From positions 81,278-145,277 of the forward strand of contig NZ_JALJDX010000216.1 in assembly GCF_022952855.1 (NCBI RefSeq): a stretch of DNA of 64,000 nucleotides. The letters are read 5' to 3'. The notes under the pieces were generated by a model. That model had not been told where the DNA came from, made no database searches, and was given only the letters and a program-made list of their open reading frames with translations. Below, one piece after another: positions 33,617 through 42,761 of the stretch. Origin of the DNA: Pseudomonas sp. RGM2987. GTDB taxonomy: Bacteria; Pseudomonadota; Gammaproteobacteria; Pseudomonadales; Pseudomonadaceae. A program made the translations under genes and the position numbers. Position 1 is the stretch's first letter. Every line of letters begins with the position of its first letter.

Positions 33617-35299
33617 TCAAAGCGTGGATAGGAAGGCGCTGTTATTGCTCTGCCATTCGGTGATGTCGACGCGGATGCGCTTCTTGTCGAGCTTGCCGAC
33701 GCTGGTCTTGGGAATTTCCGTAACAAGGGCGATCTGGCTCGGGATCGCCCACTTGCTCAGGTGCCCCAATTCAACGAACGGCTTGAGGTGTTCCTTGACC
33801 TCACGCGCCCCGATCTGATGCCCCTCGCGAACCACCAGCAAGGCAAATGGCCGCTCGCCCCACTGCGGATCGGGAATGCCAACCACTGCTACTTCGCGTA
33901 CCGCCACGTGACGGCTGATGAGGTCTTCCAGGTCCAGGGAGGAAATCCATTCGCCACCGGTCTTGATCACATCCTTGATGCGATCACGGATATCGATGAA
34001 CCCCATGCCATCGAGCGTGGCAACGTCACCGGTGTGCAGCCAGCCACCGGCCCAGAGCTCGGCGCCTTTCTGCGGTTCGTTGTAGTAGCCCTCGGTGAGC
34101 CACGGCGCGCGCAACACCAGTTCGCCCTGGGTCTCGCCGTCGGCTGGCAGGAAACGTCCCTCGCTGTCGACAATCGCCGCCTCCACCAAGGGCCCCGGCA
34201 CGCCGGCCTTGATCCGGTAGGTGGTGCGCTCGTCTTCGCTGCCGGCCATCAACTCTTCATTGAGGTGCGCGCAGGACACCAGTGGCCCGGTCTCCGACAT
34301 GCCATAGGCGGCGGTGAGCTGGATGCCCCGGTCCTTGGCAGCCTCGTACAGGCTGCGGTTCAGGGCGCTGCCACCGATGACGATTTTCCAGCCACCGAAG
34401 TCGGTGTCCTGGGCGCCTTTGGCGTTGAGGACCATTTGCAGGATGGTCGGCACGCAATGGGAGAACGTGACCTTCTCCTTGCGCCACAGCTGGACCAGGA
34501 ACTCAGGATCGTAACGGCCAGGATAAACCTGCTTGAGCCCGAGCATGGTCGCCACGTAGGGCAGGCCCCAGGCATGGACGTGGAACATCGGCGTGATCGG
34601 CATGTACACGTCATTGGTGCCCAACAGCCGCACGCTGTCGATGGCCCCCATGATCGTCGCCACGCCCATGGTGTGCAGCACCAGCTGCCGGTGGGTGAAG
34701 TACACGCCCTTGGGATTGCCCGTGGTACCGGTGGTGTAGAACGTGGTGGCGACGGAGTTCTCGTCGAAGTCCTCGAAGTCGTAGGTCGGAGCGGCGGCGG
34801 CCAGCAACTGTTCGTACTCGCCCACCAGGTTCGGCAGCTCGGCGGTTTTTTCCGGCAGGTCGGTCAGCAGCAAAGTCTTCTCGACCGTGGTCAGGTGCCC
34901 GGCAATCGCCTGGTACAAGCCGACGAACTCGCTGTTGACCAGCACGAAGCAGTCCTCGGCGTGGTTCATGGTGTAGACGATCTGTTCCGGTGACAGGCGC
35001 ACGTTGATGGTGTGGATCACCGCGCCGATCATCGGGATCGCGAACATGCATTCCAGGTAGCGATGGCTGTCCCAGTCCATCACCGCCACGGTATCGCCAG
35101 CCTTGACCCCGGCCTCGGTCAATACATTAGCCAGCCGCGCGACCCGCTCGATCAGCGTCGGGTAGCTGTAGCGCAACTGGTCACGGTAGATGATCTCGCG
35201 GGTTTTCTCGTAACGCGTGCCGGACATCAGCAGCCGCTTGATCAGCAGCGGATATTGATAAGCGCCTTCGGCTGGAGGAATAACGCGAGTCTGCAACAT
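33617..35299 (-). CDS. Fatty acid--CoA ligase (AMP-forming, AlkK/DmdB-like)
   Basis: 560 residues from ATG 35299 (MLQTRVIPP). Adenylate-forming family motifs: P-loop TTFYTTGTTGNPKGV (~190), A5 AAYGMSETGP, A7 WLHTGDVATLDGMGFIDIRDR and the C-terminal lysine region KTSVGKLDKKRIR. The start MLQTRVIPPAEGAYQYPLLIKRLL and the HTINVRLSPEQIVYT block place it with medium- to long-chain ligases near AlkK and the DMSP ligase DmdB. It activates a carboxylic acid to its CoA thioester. It is on the same strand as the DUF1302-DUF1329 pair, upstream of it but separated by 331 bases, so co-regulation is possible and a shared transcript uncertain. Confidence 0.9.
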   Translation of the reverse strand: MLQTRVIPPAEGAYQYPLLIKRLLMSGTRYEKTREIIYRDQLRYSYPTLIERVARLANVLTEAGVKAGDTVAVMDWDSHRYLECMFAIPMIGAVIHTINVRLSPEQIVYTMNHAEDCFVLVNSEFVGLYQAIAGHLTTVEKTLLLTDLPEKTAELPNLVGEYEQLLAAAAPTYDFEDFDENSVATTFYTTGTTGNPKGVYFTHRQLVLHTMGVATIMGAIDSVRLLGTNDVYMPITPMFHVHAWGLPYVATMLGLKQVYPGRYDPEFLVQLWRKEKVTFSHCVPTILQMVLNAKGAQDTDFGGWKIVIGGSALNRSLYEAAKDRGIQLTAAYGMSETGPLVSCAHLNEELMAGSEDERTTYRIKAGVPGPLVEAAIVDSEGRFLPADGETQGELVLRAPWLTEGYYNEPQKGAELWAGGWLHTGDVATLDGMGFIDIRDRIKDVIKTGGEWISSLDLEDLISRHVAVREVAVVGIPDPQWGERPFALLVVREGHQIGAREVKEHLKPFVELGHLSKWAIPSQIALVTEIPKTSVGKLDKKRIRVDITEWQSNNSAFLSTL

Positions 35300-35459
35300 A
35301 GGGGTCCCTTTTCTGGCTGCACGGTCTTGGCTTGCGATAAGCACTTTAGAGCGCTTATACACGGATCAAATCAGCCAAAGGAATGATTTGATCGGCACGC
35401 AACTGGTAGCCTTGAGCCATCTCTGAGCGACTGCGCAACACTTGCCAGGACCGCGCCGG

Positions 35460-36089
35460 TCAGTGCATCTCGGTGAATGCCAGCTTGACGCCGATGGCGA
35501 CGAGCACCGCGCCCATGGTTCGGTCGAACCAGTGGCCCATGCGGGCGAATCCGGCTCGCACCCGCTGCTGGCTGAACAGCATCGCCACCAGGCAGAACCA
35601 GGCCGCCGTCGCAACCGCCAGGTACACGCCGTAGCCGGCCTGGACGGCCAGGGGCGTATGCGGGTTGATCACCACGGTGAACAGCGACAGGAAAAACAGC
35701 GTGGCCTTGGGGTTCAAGCCGTTGGTGACAAAGCCTGCGGTGAACGCACCACGAGCCGTACGTTCGCCGGTTTCCTTGTGCAGATCGTCTGTGGCAGGCT
35801 TGGCCGGTTGTGCGCGCAATGCCTTGAAGCCGATGTACAGCAGGTACGCGGCGGCTGCCCACTTCAACGCGTTGAACAGCACGATCGACTGCGACACGAT
35901 CAAGCCGATGCCCAGCAGCGAATAGCCGACGTGCAGGAAAATCGCTGTGCCCACGCCCAGCGCGGTCCAGGTCCCGGCACGTCGGCCGTGGGTCACGCTT
36001 TCACGCACCACCACGGCAAAGTCCGGCCCGGGACTGGCGACCGCCAGCAGGTGGATCAGGGCGACGGTGAGGAATTCGGCGAGGTACAT
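35460..36089 (-). CDS. LysE/RhtB family amino-acid exporter
   Basis: 209 residues with a strong AAGGAG ribosome-binding site. LysE landmarks are ASPGPDFAVVVRESVTHGRRAG (helix 1 to 2 junction) and GFVTNGLNPKATLFFLSLF (helix 4), with about six hydrophobic segments overall. Members export basic, branched or hydroxylated amino acids and homoserine lactones; the substrate is not predictable. Single gene flanked by a REPIN on its upstream side. Confidence 0.92.
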   Translation of the reverse strand: MYLAEFLTVALIHLLAVASPGPDFAVVVRESVTHGRRAGTWTALGVGTAIFLHVGYSLLGIGLIVSQSIVLFNALKWAAAAYLLYIGFKALRAQPAKPATDDLHKETGERTARGAFTAGFVTNGLNPKATLFFLSLFTVVINPHTPLAVQAGYGVYLAVATAAWFCLVAMLFSQQRVRAGFARMGHWFDRTMGAVLVAIGVKLAFTEMH

Positions 36090-36115
36090 GGGGGGCTCCT
36101 TGTTGTTGAAATACC

Positions 36116-36207
36116 GTGGCGAGGGAGCTTGCTCCCGCTCGAGTGCGCAGCGCTCGCATGCTCAAGGGGCCGCTTCGCAGCCCAGCGGGAGCAAGCTCCC
36201 TCGCCAC
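36116..36207. repeat. REPIN (GAGGGAGCTTGCTCCC class)
   Basis: Compact REPIN with half-sites about 40 bases apart, between the divergent LysE and dehydrogenase genes. Confidence 0.9.
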
Positions 36208-36285
36208 GGTCCGGCGTCATGCCACAGTTCATCTGATAGGCTCGCCACATTACGCCTTCAAGCCTCTTCATAACAGGTACAGCTG

Positions 36286-37251
36286 ATGACAAATACCGCC
36301 CGCGCCGTTTTCCTCGACCATTCGTCCCTGGACCTCGGCGACCTGGACCTGAACCCGCTGCGCGATTGCTTCGGTGACCTGCAATTGTTCGCCCGCACAA
36401 CAGCGGACCAGGTGACCGAGCGGCTCAAGGACGCCAGCGTGGCGATCACCAACAAAGTAGTGATCGACGCGGCCGCGATGGCCGCCAGCCCCGGTTTGAA
36501 GCTGATCCTGATCAGCGCCACCGGCACCAACAACGTCGACCTGGAGGCGGCCCGGCGCCACGGCATCACGGTGTGCAATTGCCAGGGCTACGGCACCCCA
36601 TCGGTGGCCCAGCACACCATCATGCTGTTACTCAACTTAGCGACGCGCCTGGCCGACTATCAAAAAGCGGTCGGCGAGGGTCGCTGGCAGCAGGCCTCGC
36701 AGTTCTGCCTGTTGGACTATCCGATTATCGAGCTGGAGGGCAAGACCCTGGGGCTGCTGGGCCACGGTGAACTGGGCAGCGCCGTCGCACGCCTGGCCGA
36801 AGCCTTCGGCATGCGCGTGCTGCTGGGGCAGATTCCAGGGCGCCCGCCCCGCCCCGAGCGCTTGCCGCTGGACCAACTGTTGCCGCAAATCGATGCCCTG
36901 ACGCTGCATTGCCCGCTCAACGAGCACACCCGAAACTTCATTGGCGCTCGGGAACTGGCGCTGCTCAAACCCGGTGCCTTCGTGATCAATACCGCACGCG
37001 GCGGCCTGATCGACGAACAGGCCCTGGCCGACGTGCTGCGCAACGGTCATTTGGGCGGCGCCGCTACCGATGTGTTGAGCGTGGAGCCACCGACCCAGGG
37101 CAACCCGCTGTTGGCGCCCGATATCCCCCGGCTGATCGTCACCCCCCACAACGCCTGGGGCAGCCGCGAGGCGCGGCAACGGATCGTCGGCCAGATGAGC
37201 GAAAACGCCCAGGCCTTTTTCAGCGGTACAGCACGACGGGTTGTCAGTTGA
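36286..37251 (+). CDS. D-2-hydroxyacid dehydrogenase (glycerate dehydrogenase/hydroxypyruvate reductase-like)
   Basis: 321 residues. NAD-binding GLLGHGELGSAVARL (~155; GxGxxG with the first Gly shift typical of this family), substrate-binding Arg in FVINTARGGLIDE (~235), catalytic Glu in VLSVEPPTQ (~265) and catalytic His in IVTPHNAWGS (~285). The CNCQGYGTPSVAQHTIMLLL block resembles HprA-type glycerate dehydrogenases, which reduce hydroxypyruvate to D-glycerate. Exact substrate preference is inferred. The rsmC gene follows 33 bases after, possibly co-transcribed. Confidence 0.88.
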   Translation: MTNTARAVFLDHSSLDLGDLDLNPLRDCFGDLQLFARTTADQVTERLKDASVAITNKVVIDAAAMAASPGLKLILISATGTNNVDLEAARRHGITVCNCQGYGTPSVAQHTIMLLLNLATRLADYQKAVGEGRWQQASQFCLLDYPIIELEGKTLGLLGHGELGSAVARLAEAFGMRVLLGQIPGRPPRPERLPLDQLLPQIDALTLHCPLNEHTRNFIGARELALLKPGAFVINTARGGLIDEQALADVLRNGHLGGAATDVLSVEPPTQGNPLLAPDIPRLIVTPHNAWGSREARQRIVGQMSENAQAFFSGTARRVVS

Positions 37252-37284
37252 TAAACTGCCGCACTTTTTTTCAAGGAGCAGACC

Positions 37285-38283
37285 ATGGATCCGCGCAGTG
37301 AAGTACTGCTTCGTCAGGCCGAGTTATTCCAGGGCGCGGTCCTGCTGGCCGGCCTGCCCGCCGACGACCTGCTCGGCCGCCTGCCCGACGCTCATGGCTG
37401 GTGCTGGCATGCCGGTGACCAGGCCGCGCTGGACGCACGCTTCCCCGAGCGCAGCCATTTTGGCGTGAATGTCCCTGAGCGAGCCTTCGACACCGCCGTG
37501 GTGTTCTTGCCCAAGGCCAAGGATCTCACCGACTACATTCTCAATGCCGTGGCCGCACGCCTGGCCGGTCGCGAGGTGTATCTGGTGGGCGAGAAACGCA
37601 GCGGCATCGAGGGCGCGTCCAAGCAGCTCAATCCATTCGGCAAGCCGCGCAAGCTCGACAGCGCCCGGCACTGCCAGTTGTGGCAGGTCACTGTCGCCGA
37701 GGCACCTGAAGCCAAGCCCCTGGAAAGCCTGGCCCAGACTTACGAACTGCCCCTGGCCGAAGGCCCGCTGAAAGTCATCAGCCTGCCCGGGGTGTTCAGC
37801 CACGGTCGCCTGGACCGCGGCAGTGCGTTGCTGTTGGAGCACCTGGATAAACTGCCCAGCGGCCATCTGCTGGACTTCGGCTGCGGCGCCGGTGTACTGG
37901 GGGCAGCGGTCAAGCGTCGCTATCCGCACAACACCGTCACGCTGCTGGACGTGGATGCCTTCGCCGCCGCCAGCAGTCGCATGACCCTGGCCGCCAATGG
38001 CCTGGAGGCCGAGGTACTGACCGGCGACGGGATCGACGCCGCACCGATGGGCTTGAGCGCAATCCTGAGCAACCCGCCGTTCCATGTCGGGGTTCACACC
38101 GATTACCACGCTACGGAAAACTTGTTGCGAAAAGCAGCCAAACACCTGAAAAACGGCGGCGAACTTCGTCTGGTGGCCAACAGCTTCCTCAAGTATCAAC
38201 CGCTGATCGAAGAGCATCTGGGCATCTGCGCGATCAAGGCCGAGGGCCAGGGGTTTCGCATCTACCGGGCCAAGCGTGGTTGA
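37285..38283 (+). CDS. rsmC: 16S rRNA (guanine(1207)-N2)-methyltransferase RsmC
   Basis: 332 residues with AAGGAGCAG before the ATG. The duplicated Rossmann architecture is present: an N-terminal inactive methyltransferase-like domain (~1-160) and a catalytic C-terminal domain with SAM-binding LLDFGCGAGVLGAAV (~195) and the NPPFH catalytic motif (~275). VEG-type VFSHGRLDRGSALLLEHL is typical of RsmC. It methylates G1207 of 16S rRNA on assembled 30S subunits. Length matches E. coli RsmC (about 340). Confidence 0.93.
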   Translation: MDPRSEVLLRQAELFQGAVLLAGLPADDLLGRLPDAHGWCWHAGDQAALDARFPERSHFGVNVPERAFDTAVVFLPKAKDLTDYILNAVAARLAGREVYLVGEKRSGIEGASKQLNPFGKPRKLDSARHCQLWQVTVAEAPEAKPLESLAQTYELPLAEGPLKVISLPGVFSHGRLDRGSALLLEHLDKLPSGHLLDFGCGAGVLGAAVKRRYPHNTVTLLDVDAFAAASSRMTLAANGLEAEVLTGDGIDAAPMGLSAILSNPPFHVGVHTDYHATENLLRKAAKHLKNGGELRLVANSFLKYQPLIEEHLGICAIKAEGQGFRIYRAKRG

Positions 38284-38335
38284 AGTTTTTTAAAGAACAG
38301 CACTTGCCCAATCGGATTTGCCTAGGCAGAATCCG

Positions 38336-38515
38336 CTCCGTCCTAGGGGAGTAGTCTCCCGCGAGCGCCATGCTCGCCCGGCATACGTCAACATACTTGG
38401 TCAGCAGACCATGGCGTATGCGGCCCAAGCGTCCACGCAGATGGTCGCTGGGTTTGACAAGACCTATGACACGCACACCTTACCCGGGGCGGGAAGGCTG
38501 TACGTGTCATAGCCG
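38336..38515 (+). promoter_or_regulatory. yybP-ykoY-type manganese riboswitch
   Basis: The leader contains GGGGAGTAG (38346-38354), the signature of the yybP-ykoY riboswitch, and stems farther on: a perfect ten-base pair CTATGACACG (38464-38473) with CGTGTCATAG (38503-38512) enclosing a CCTTACCCG/CGGGAAGG hairpin. It sits 30 bases before the GDT1-type Mn exporter, the usual gene for this riboswitch. The C-rich stretch after it (CCCGCCCCC) could pair with the GGGCGGG inside, giving an on/off switch at the ribosome-binding site. Confidence 0.85.
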
Positions 38516-38544
38516 TGTCGACCCGCCCCCTTTAGGAAACCCTG

Positions 38545-39129
38545 ATGCTGGACTCTCTCCTCGTACCTACCGCCATCGTTGCGCTGGCCGAAATCGGCGA
38601 CAAGACGCAATTGCTCGCGCTCGTGCTGGCGGCTCGCTTTCGCAAACCCTGGCCGATCATCGCCGGTATCGTCGCCGCGACCCTTGCCAACCACGCGGCC
38701 GCCGGGGCGGTTGGGGCATGGGTCGGCAGTATTTTTTCAGACGCCGTGTTGCACTGGATCCTGGCCGCGAGCTTCGCCGCCACCGCACTGTGGACACTGG
38801 TCCCGGACAAGCTGGACGATGACGAAGCCAACCCCGTACGCAAGTTCGGGCCGTTCCTGACCACGCTGATTGCGTTTTTCCTGGCGGAAATCGGTGACAA
38901 GACCCAAATCGCCACGGTGATGCTCGCCGCGCAATACCCGGAACTGTGGCTGGTGATCATCGGCACCACCGTGGGCATGTTGATTGCCAACGTGCCGGTG
39001 GTCCTGGCGGGCAACTTCGCCGCCGATAAACTGCCCTTGACCCTGATCCGCCGCCTGGCCGCTTCGGCCTTTTTCGTCCTGGCGATCGTGGCGGTGTACA
39101 AGGCGATGCAGAGTAGTGGCTGGGTTTGA
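38545..39129 (+). CDS. TMEM165/GDT1 family manganese exporter
   Basis: 194 residues with six or seven predicted helices, and two copies of the family motif ExGDKT (EIGDKT at ~16-21 and ~115-120), which coordinates the transported cation. Members in bacteria and eukaryotes exchange Mn2+ or Ca2+ with protons; a bacterial member is MneA. The yybP-ykoY-type riboswitch in the leader fits induction by excess manganese. Ribosome-binding site TTTAGGA. Monocistronic, followed by a REPIN. Confidence 0.93.
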   Translation: MLDSLLVPTAIVALAEIGDKTQLLALVLAARFRKPWPIIAGIVAATLANHAAAGAVGAWVGSIFSDAVLHWILAASFAATALWTLVPDKLDDDEANPVRKFGPFLTTLIAFFLAEIGDKTQIATVMLAAQYPELWLVIIGTTVGMLIANVPVVLAGNFAADKLPLTLIRRLAASAFFVLAIVAVYKAMQSSGWV

Positions 39130-39150
39130 CCCAGGCTGGTGCAGGCTCTT

Positions 39151-39274
39151 GTGGCGAGAGAGCTTGCTCCCGCTGGGCTGCATAGCAGCCCTTTGGCTTC
39201 TGTCTGATGCACTGCGCTGGCAGATACATCCTGGGGTTGCTTCGCAACCCAACGGGAGCAAGCTCCCTCGCCAC
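39151..39274. repeat. REPIN (GAGGGAGCTTGCTCCC class)
   Basis: Left half GTGGCGAGAGAGCTTGCTCC (one substitution), right inverted half ending CTCGCCAC, between the convergent GDT1 and M48 genes. Confidence 0.88.
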
Positions 39275-39302
39275 ATAAAGCAGTATCAATGCAGGAGGCT
39301 GG

Positions 39303-40118
39303 TTATTTTTTAGCCTGCTGATACAACGGCATCACCTTCGGAATTGCCGCCTGCAACGAGGCGATCCGGCTGGTCGACGACGGGTGGGTGCTCATGAATT
39401 CCGGCGGAGCGCCTTCGGAGGCCTTGCTCATCTTGTTCCACAAGGTGATAGCGGCGTTCGGGTTATAGCCGGCGCGGGCAGCCAGTTCGAGACCGATCAG
39501 GTCGGCTTCATTCTCGTTGCCACGGCTGTTGGGCAAGGTCATGCCGTAGTTGGCGACGGTATCGGCCAACGCCAGGCTGTCCTGGCCCAATCCGAACAAG
39601 GCACCGGCGCCCTGCTTGGCCATTTCGATGCCATAGGCCTTGGACATCGCTTCGCGCCCGTGCTCGCGCAGGGCGTGGGCAATTTCATGCCCCATGACCG
39701 CGGCGATTTCATCGTCGGTCAGCTTCAGCGAATCGATCAGGCCGGTGTAGAAAATGATCTTGCCGCCAGGGCCGCAGTTGGCGTTGAGCTCGTCACTCTT
39801 GATCAGGTTCACTTCCCACTTCCATTGTGCCGAGTCCGGGCGGAACACCGGTGCCTGGGCGATCAATCGGTCGGCAATGGCCTGGACCCGCTTGGCTTCG
39901 CTGCTGGTCTTGTCCAGCACGCCCTGGGTGCTCGCCTCGCCCACGGTCTTCTGATAGGACTGGGCGTACATCTGGTTGACTTCATCGGTCGACAGCATGC
40001 TGAACATGTACTGCTTGCGCTCCACACCCACGGCTCCGCCGCTGGTGGTATTGACCGACTGGCAACCGGCGAGCAGCAGCGCCGCACTCAGCGCACTCAC
40101 CATCAAAGTCTTGTTCAT
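39303..40118 (-). CDS. M48-family metalloprotease lipoprotein (LoiP/YggG-like)
   Basis: 271 residues from ATG 40118 (GGAG nine bases upstream). Lipoprotein signal LLLAGC with lipidated Cys ~19. Zinc motif HEIAH (~144-148) and third ligand in NENEADLIGLELAARAGYNP (~200-215). Family members are envelope chaperone-proteases that degrade misfolded outer-membrane or periplasmic proteins. Its SEGAPPEFMSTHPSS block is typical of this lipoprotein group. Monocistronic. Confidence 0.92.
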   Translation of the reverse strand: MNKTLMVSALSAALLLAGCQSVNTTSGGAVGVERKQYMFSMLSTDEVNQMYAQSYQKTVGEASTQGVLDKTSSEAKRVQAIADRLIAQAPVFRPDSAQWKWEVNLIKSDELNANCGPGGKIIFYTGLIDSLKLTDDEIAAVMGHEIAHALREHGREAMSKAYGIEMAKQGAGALFGLGQDSLALADTVANYGMTLPNSRGNENEADLIGLELAARAGYNPNAAITLWNKMSKASEGAPPEFMSTHPSSTSRIASLQAAIPKVMPLYQQAKK

Positions 40119-40333
40119 ATAAGTAGCTCCCTGGAAACGTGGGCGTATCCTATGCGCGGTTTTGTATCGGCGCCAGATACACGATTCGCAACTACAGGTT
40201 TTTCCGACAAATCCCACACCGGTCATTTGCGACACCGACAGTTTCAAAACGGCCATCCGACGAACAGCGTCTCATGCCGCGCCTCCCCGACGCCGATACA
40301 AGCTTCAGACGTCATCCCGCGTCCGGAGCCAAT

Positions 40334-42472
40334 ATGAAATTCAAATCGATCCAGTTTTCCGTCGCCGCCCTGGCCGGTGCCATCGTGCTCAGCGTGGTCG
40401 GCGCGCTGGTGCTGTACGCGCTGTTTGCCGGCGCCCGTACCCAGGAAATGGTGCAGCAGCGCACCAAGGCGCAATTCGAACAACTCATCGAGCAACGCCT
40501 CAGCGCACTGGCGCGCACCCAGGCCAGCCTGATCCAACGGGAACTGGAAGCCCCGCTGCAGCTTGCCAAGGGTCTTGCCACCACCAACGCACTGATGGGC
40601 ATGAATGGCACGGACGGCAACCCGCAACTCAAGATGCCTCGCGAGCAAATGATCAGCCTGCTGCGTGAGACCGTGGTACGCAATCCGAAAGTGCTCGGTG
40701 CCTACATCGCCTGGGAACCGAACGCCATCGACCACGACGATGCCAGTTACGTGAACAGCCCTGTGTTGGGCATGGAAACCAACGGACGCTTCCTGCCGTG
40801 GTGGTTTCGCAATCAGGACGGCACCCTGGGCCTGGAGAAGCTCGCCGACGTGACCGACCAGAAACTGCTATCCACCGGGATCCGTGCCAGTGAGTACTAC
40901 CTGTGCTCCCAAGACAGCAAGAAGGCCTGCGTGATCGACCCGGCGCCCTACCGCGTCGGCAGCACCATGACCATGCTCGCCTCGTTCATCGAACCGATCA
41001 TGATCGATGGCAAGTTCCAGGGCATTGTCGGCGCCGACCTGTCGGTGAACTTCATCCAGGACATGCTCGTCGCCGCCGACGCCAAGCTATACAACGGCGC
41101 CGGGGAAATGGCCCTGCTGTCCAGCAACAACCGGTTCGTGGCGTTCACCAAGGATCCGAGCAAGCTGGGGGAAAAGGCCAGCGACCTGCTCGATGCCAGC
41201 GAACTGGACAACCTGGGCAAACTCGGCGCGGGTGAAGTGCGCTACGACATCGATGAAGAGCACGGCCATATCGAGGTGTACATGCCGTTCGGCATCGGCG
41301 AGACCAGCGCACGCTGGACACTGATGTTGCAGTTGCCGCTGAACGCGGTGATGGCCGACCTGCAAGCCTTGCAGAAAGACCTCAACGAACAACGCGAAAC
41401 CGACATCTTCGGCATGGCCATGGTCGGGCTGGCGATTGCCGCTATCGGCCTGCTGGTGATCTGGTTGGTGGGCCACGGCATCGCCCGTCCGCTCAAGCAG
41501 ATGGTGGCGATGCTCGATGACATCGCCCAGGGCGAAGGCGACCTGACCCGTCGCCTGGTGAGTGATCGCGCCGATGAACTGGGGGCGATTGCCCGGGGCT
41601 TCAACACCTTCCTGAGCAAGTTGCAGGGAATGATCACCCAGGTGGTGACGTCGGTGCAGAGTGTCAGCGATTCGTCGGAACACACCGCCGATATCGCGAT
41701 CCGCACCAACCAGGGCGTGCACAAGCAGATGTCGGAGATCGATCAGGTCGCCACTGCCGTGCAGGAAATGACCGCCACCGCCCAGGACGTGGCACGCAAC
41801 GCGACCCAGGCCGCCCAAGCCGCCAGTCATGCCGACCAGGCCGCCAGCCAGGGCATGCAGATCGTACAGGACACCTCCACGTCCATCGGCGCCCTGGCCG
41901 TGGAAATCGGCCGGGCCGTCGGGGTGGTACAGAACCTGGCCAAGGACAGCGAGAACATCAATGCGATCCTGACCGCGATTCGCGGGATCGCCGAACAGAC
42001 CAACCTGCTGGCGCTGAACGCGGCCATCGAGGCAGCCCGGGCCGGCGAACAGGGACGTGGGTTCGCGGTGGTGGCTGATGAAGTACGTAACCTGGCACAA
42101 AAGACCCAGCAGGCTACGGAAGAAATCCAGTCGATGATCCAGCAGCTGCAACAAGGCACGCGGGACGTGGTGCGGGTCATGGAGGACAGCCAGCACCGCA
42201 CCGATGAAAGCGTGCAGCACGCGGCGAAAGCGGCCCAGGCGCTGGAGACGATCACCCAGGCCGTGTCGGTGATCAACGACATGAACACCCAGATTGCCAG
42301 TGCTGCCGAGGAACAGAGTGCCGTGGCCGACGACATCAACCGCAACGTGATCAACATCGGCCAGGTGGCGAACGAAGTCGCCAGCGGCGCCGACGAGTCC
42401 AGCGCCGCCAGCGCCGGGCTGACCAAACTGGCGGAACAGCAGCGGCGGTTGATCAATCAGTTCAGGGTTTGA
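40334..42472 (+). CDS. Methyl-accepting chemotaxis protein with dCache sensor domain
   Basis: 712 residues from ATG 40334 (CCGGAGCC six bases upstream). TM1 ~12-34, a ~330-residue periplasmic dCache-type sensor (~35-360; VLGAYIAWEPNAIDHDD, GIVGADLSVNFIQDML), TM2 ~375-395 (MVGLAIAAIGLLVIWLVGHG), HAMP (~395-450), and a long coiled-coil signalling domain with the hairpin tip EQTNLLALNAAIEAARAGEQGRGFAVVADEVRNLA. There is no obvious CheR-tethering pentapeptide at the C-terminus. It would relay a small-molecule signal to CheA. dCache receptors bind amino acids, polyamines, organic acids or purines; the ligand is not readable by eye. Confidence 0.92.
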   Translation: MKFKSIQFSVAALAGAIVLSVVGALVLYALFAGARTQEMVQQRTKAQFEQLIEQRLSALARTQASLIQRELEAPLQLAKGLATTNALMGMNGTDGNPQLKMPREQMISLLRETVVRNPKVLGAYIAWEPNAIDHDDASYVNSPVLGMETNGRFLPWWFRNQDGTLGLEKLADVTDQKLLSTGIRASEYYLCSQDSKKACVIDPAPYRVGSTMTMLASFIEPIMIDGKFQGIVGADLSVNFIQDMLVAADAKLYNGAGEMALLSSNNRFVAFTKDPSKLGEKASDLLDASELDNLGKLGAGEVRYDIDEEHGHIEVYMPFGIGETSARWTLMLQLPLNAVMADLQALQKDLNEQRETDIFGMAMVGLAIAAIGLLVIWLVGHGIARPLKQMVAMLDDIAQGEGDLTRRLVSDRADELGAIARGFNTFLSKLQGMITQVVTSVQSVSDSSEHTADIAIRTNQGVHKQMSEIDQVATAVQEMTATAQDVARNATQAAQAASHADQAASQGMQIVQDTSTSIGALAVEIGRAVGVVQNLAKDSENINAILTAIRGIAEQTNLLALNAAIEAARAGEQGRGFAVVADEVRNLAQKTQQATEEIQSMIQQLQQGTRDVVRVMEDSQHRTDESVQHAAKAAQALETITQAVSVINDMNTQIASAAEEQSAVADDINRNVINIGQVANEVASGADESSAASAGLTKLAEQQRRLINQFRV

Positions 42473-42484
42473 TCCAGAGGCCCC

Positions 42485-42738
42485 CATCGTCGGATCGCCG
42501 CCCGGAGCAAGCCCGCTCCCACAGGGGTTGGTGGCGAACACATGTTTTGCGGACACCGCACCTCTCATGTGGGAGCGGGCTTGCTCGCGAAAGCGGCGTG
42601 TCAGGTAATGCAGTTTTGTCTGGTCTATTGCTTTCGCGAGCAGGCTGCTCCCACAGGGGTTGGTGGCGAATACATGTTTTGCGGACACCGCACCTTTCAT
42701 GTGGGAGCGAGCCGGCTCCGGGCGGCGATCCGACGATG
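42485..42738. repeat. Compound REPIN bounded by a 24-base perfect inverted repeat
   Basis: The two ends (42485-42508 and 42715-42738) are perfect inverted complements over 24 bases (CATCGTCGGATCGCCGCCCG side). Inside are four REP half-sites and a ~63-base direct repeat (42515-42577 and 42647-42709, two substitutions). This fills the 289-base gap between the chemoreceptor and SRAP genes. Confidence 0.9.
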
Positions 42739-42761
42739 AGGCCGGCCCAGGCACCGCACAC

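Noticed and set aside
35371..35862. Minus-strand 163-residue frame in the LysE gene
   Set aside because: Other-frame shadow; the LysE motifs and start are unambiguous.
41087..42754. 555-residue minus-strand frame over the chemoreceptor and REPIN
   Set aside because: Antisense of the MCP, with its N-terminal part translated from REP repeats.
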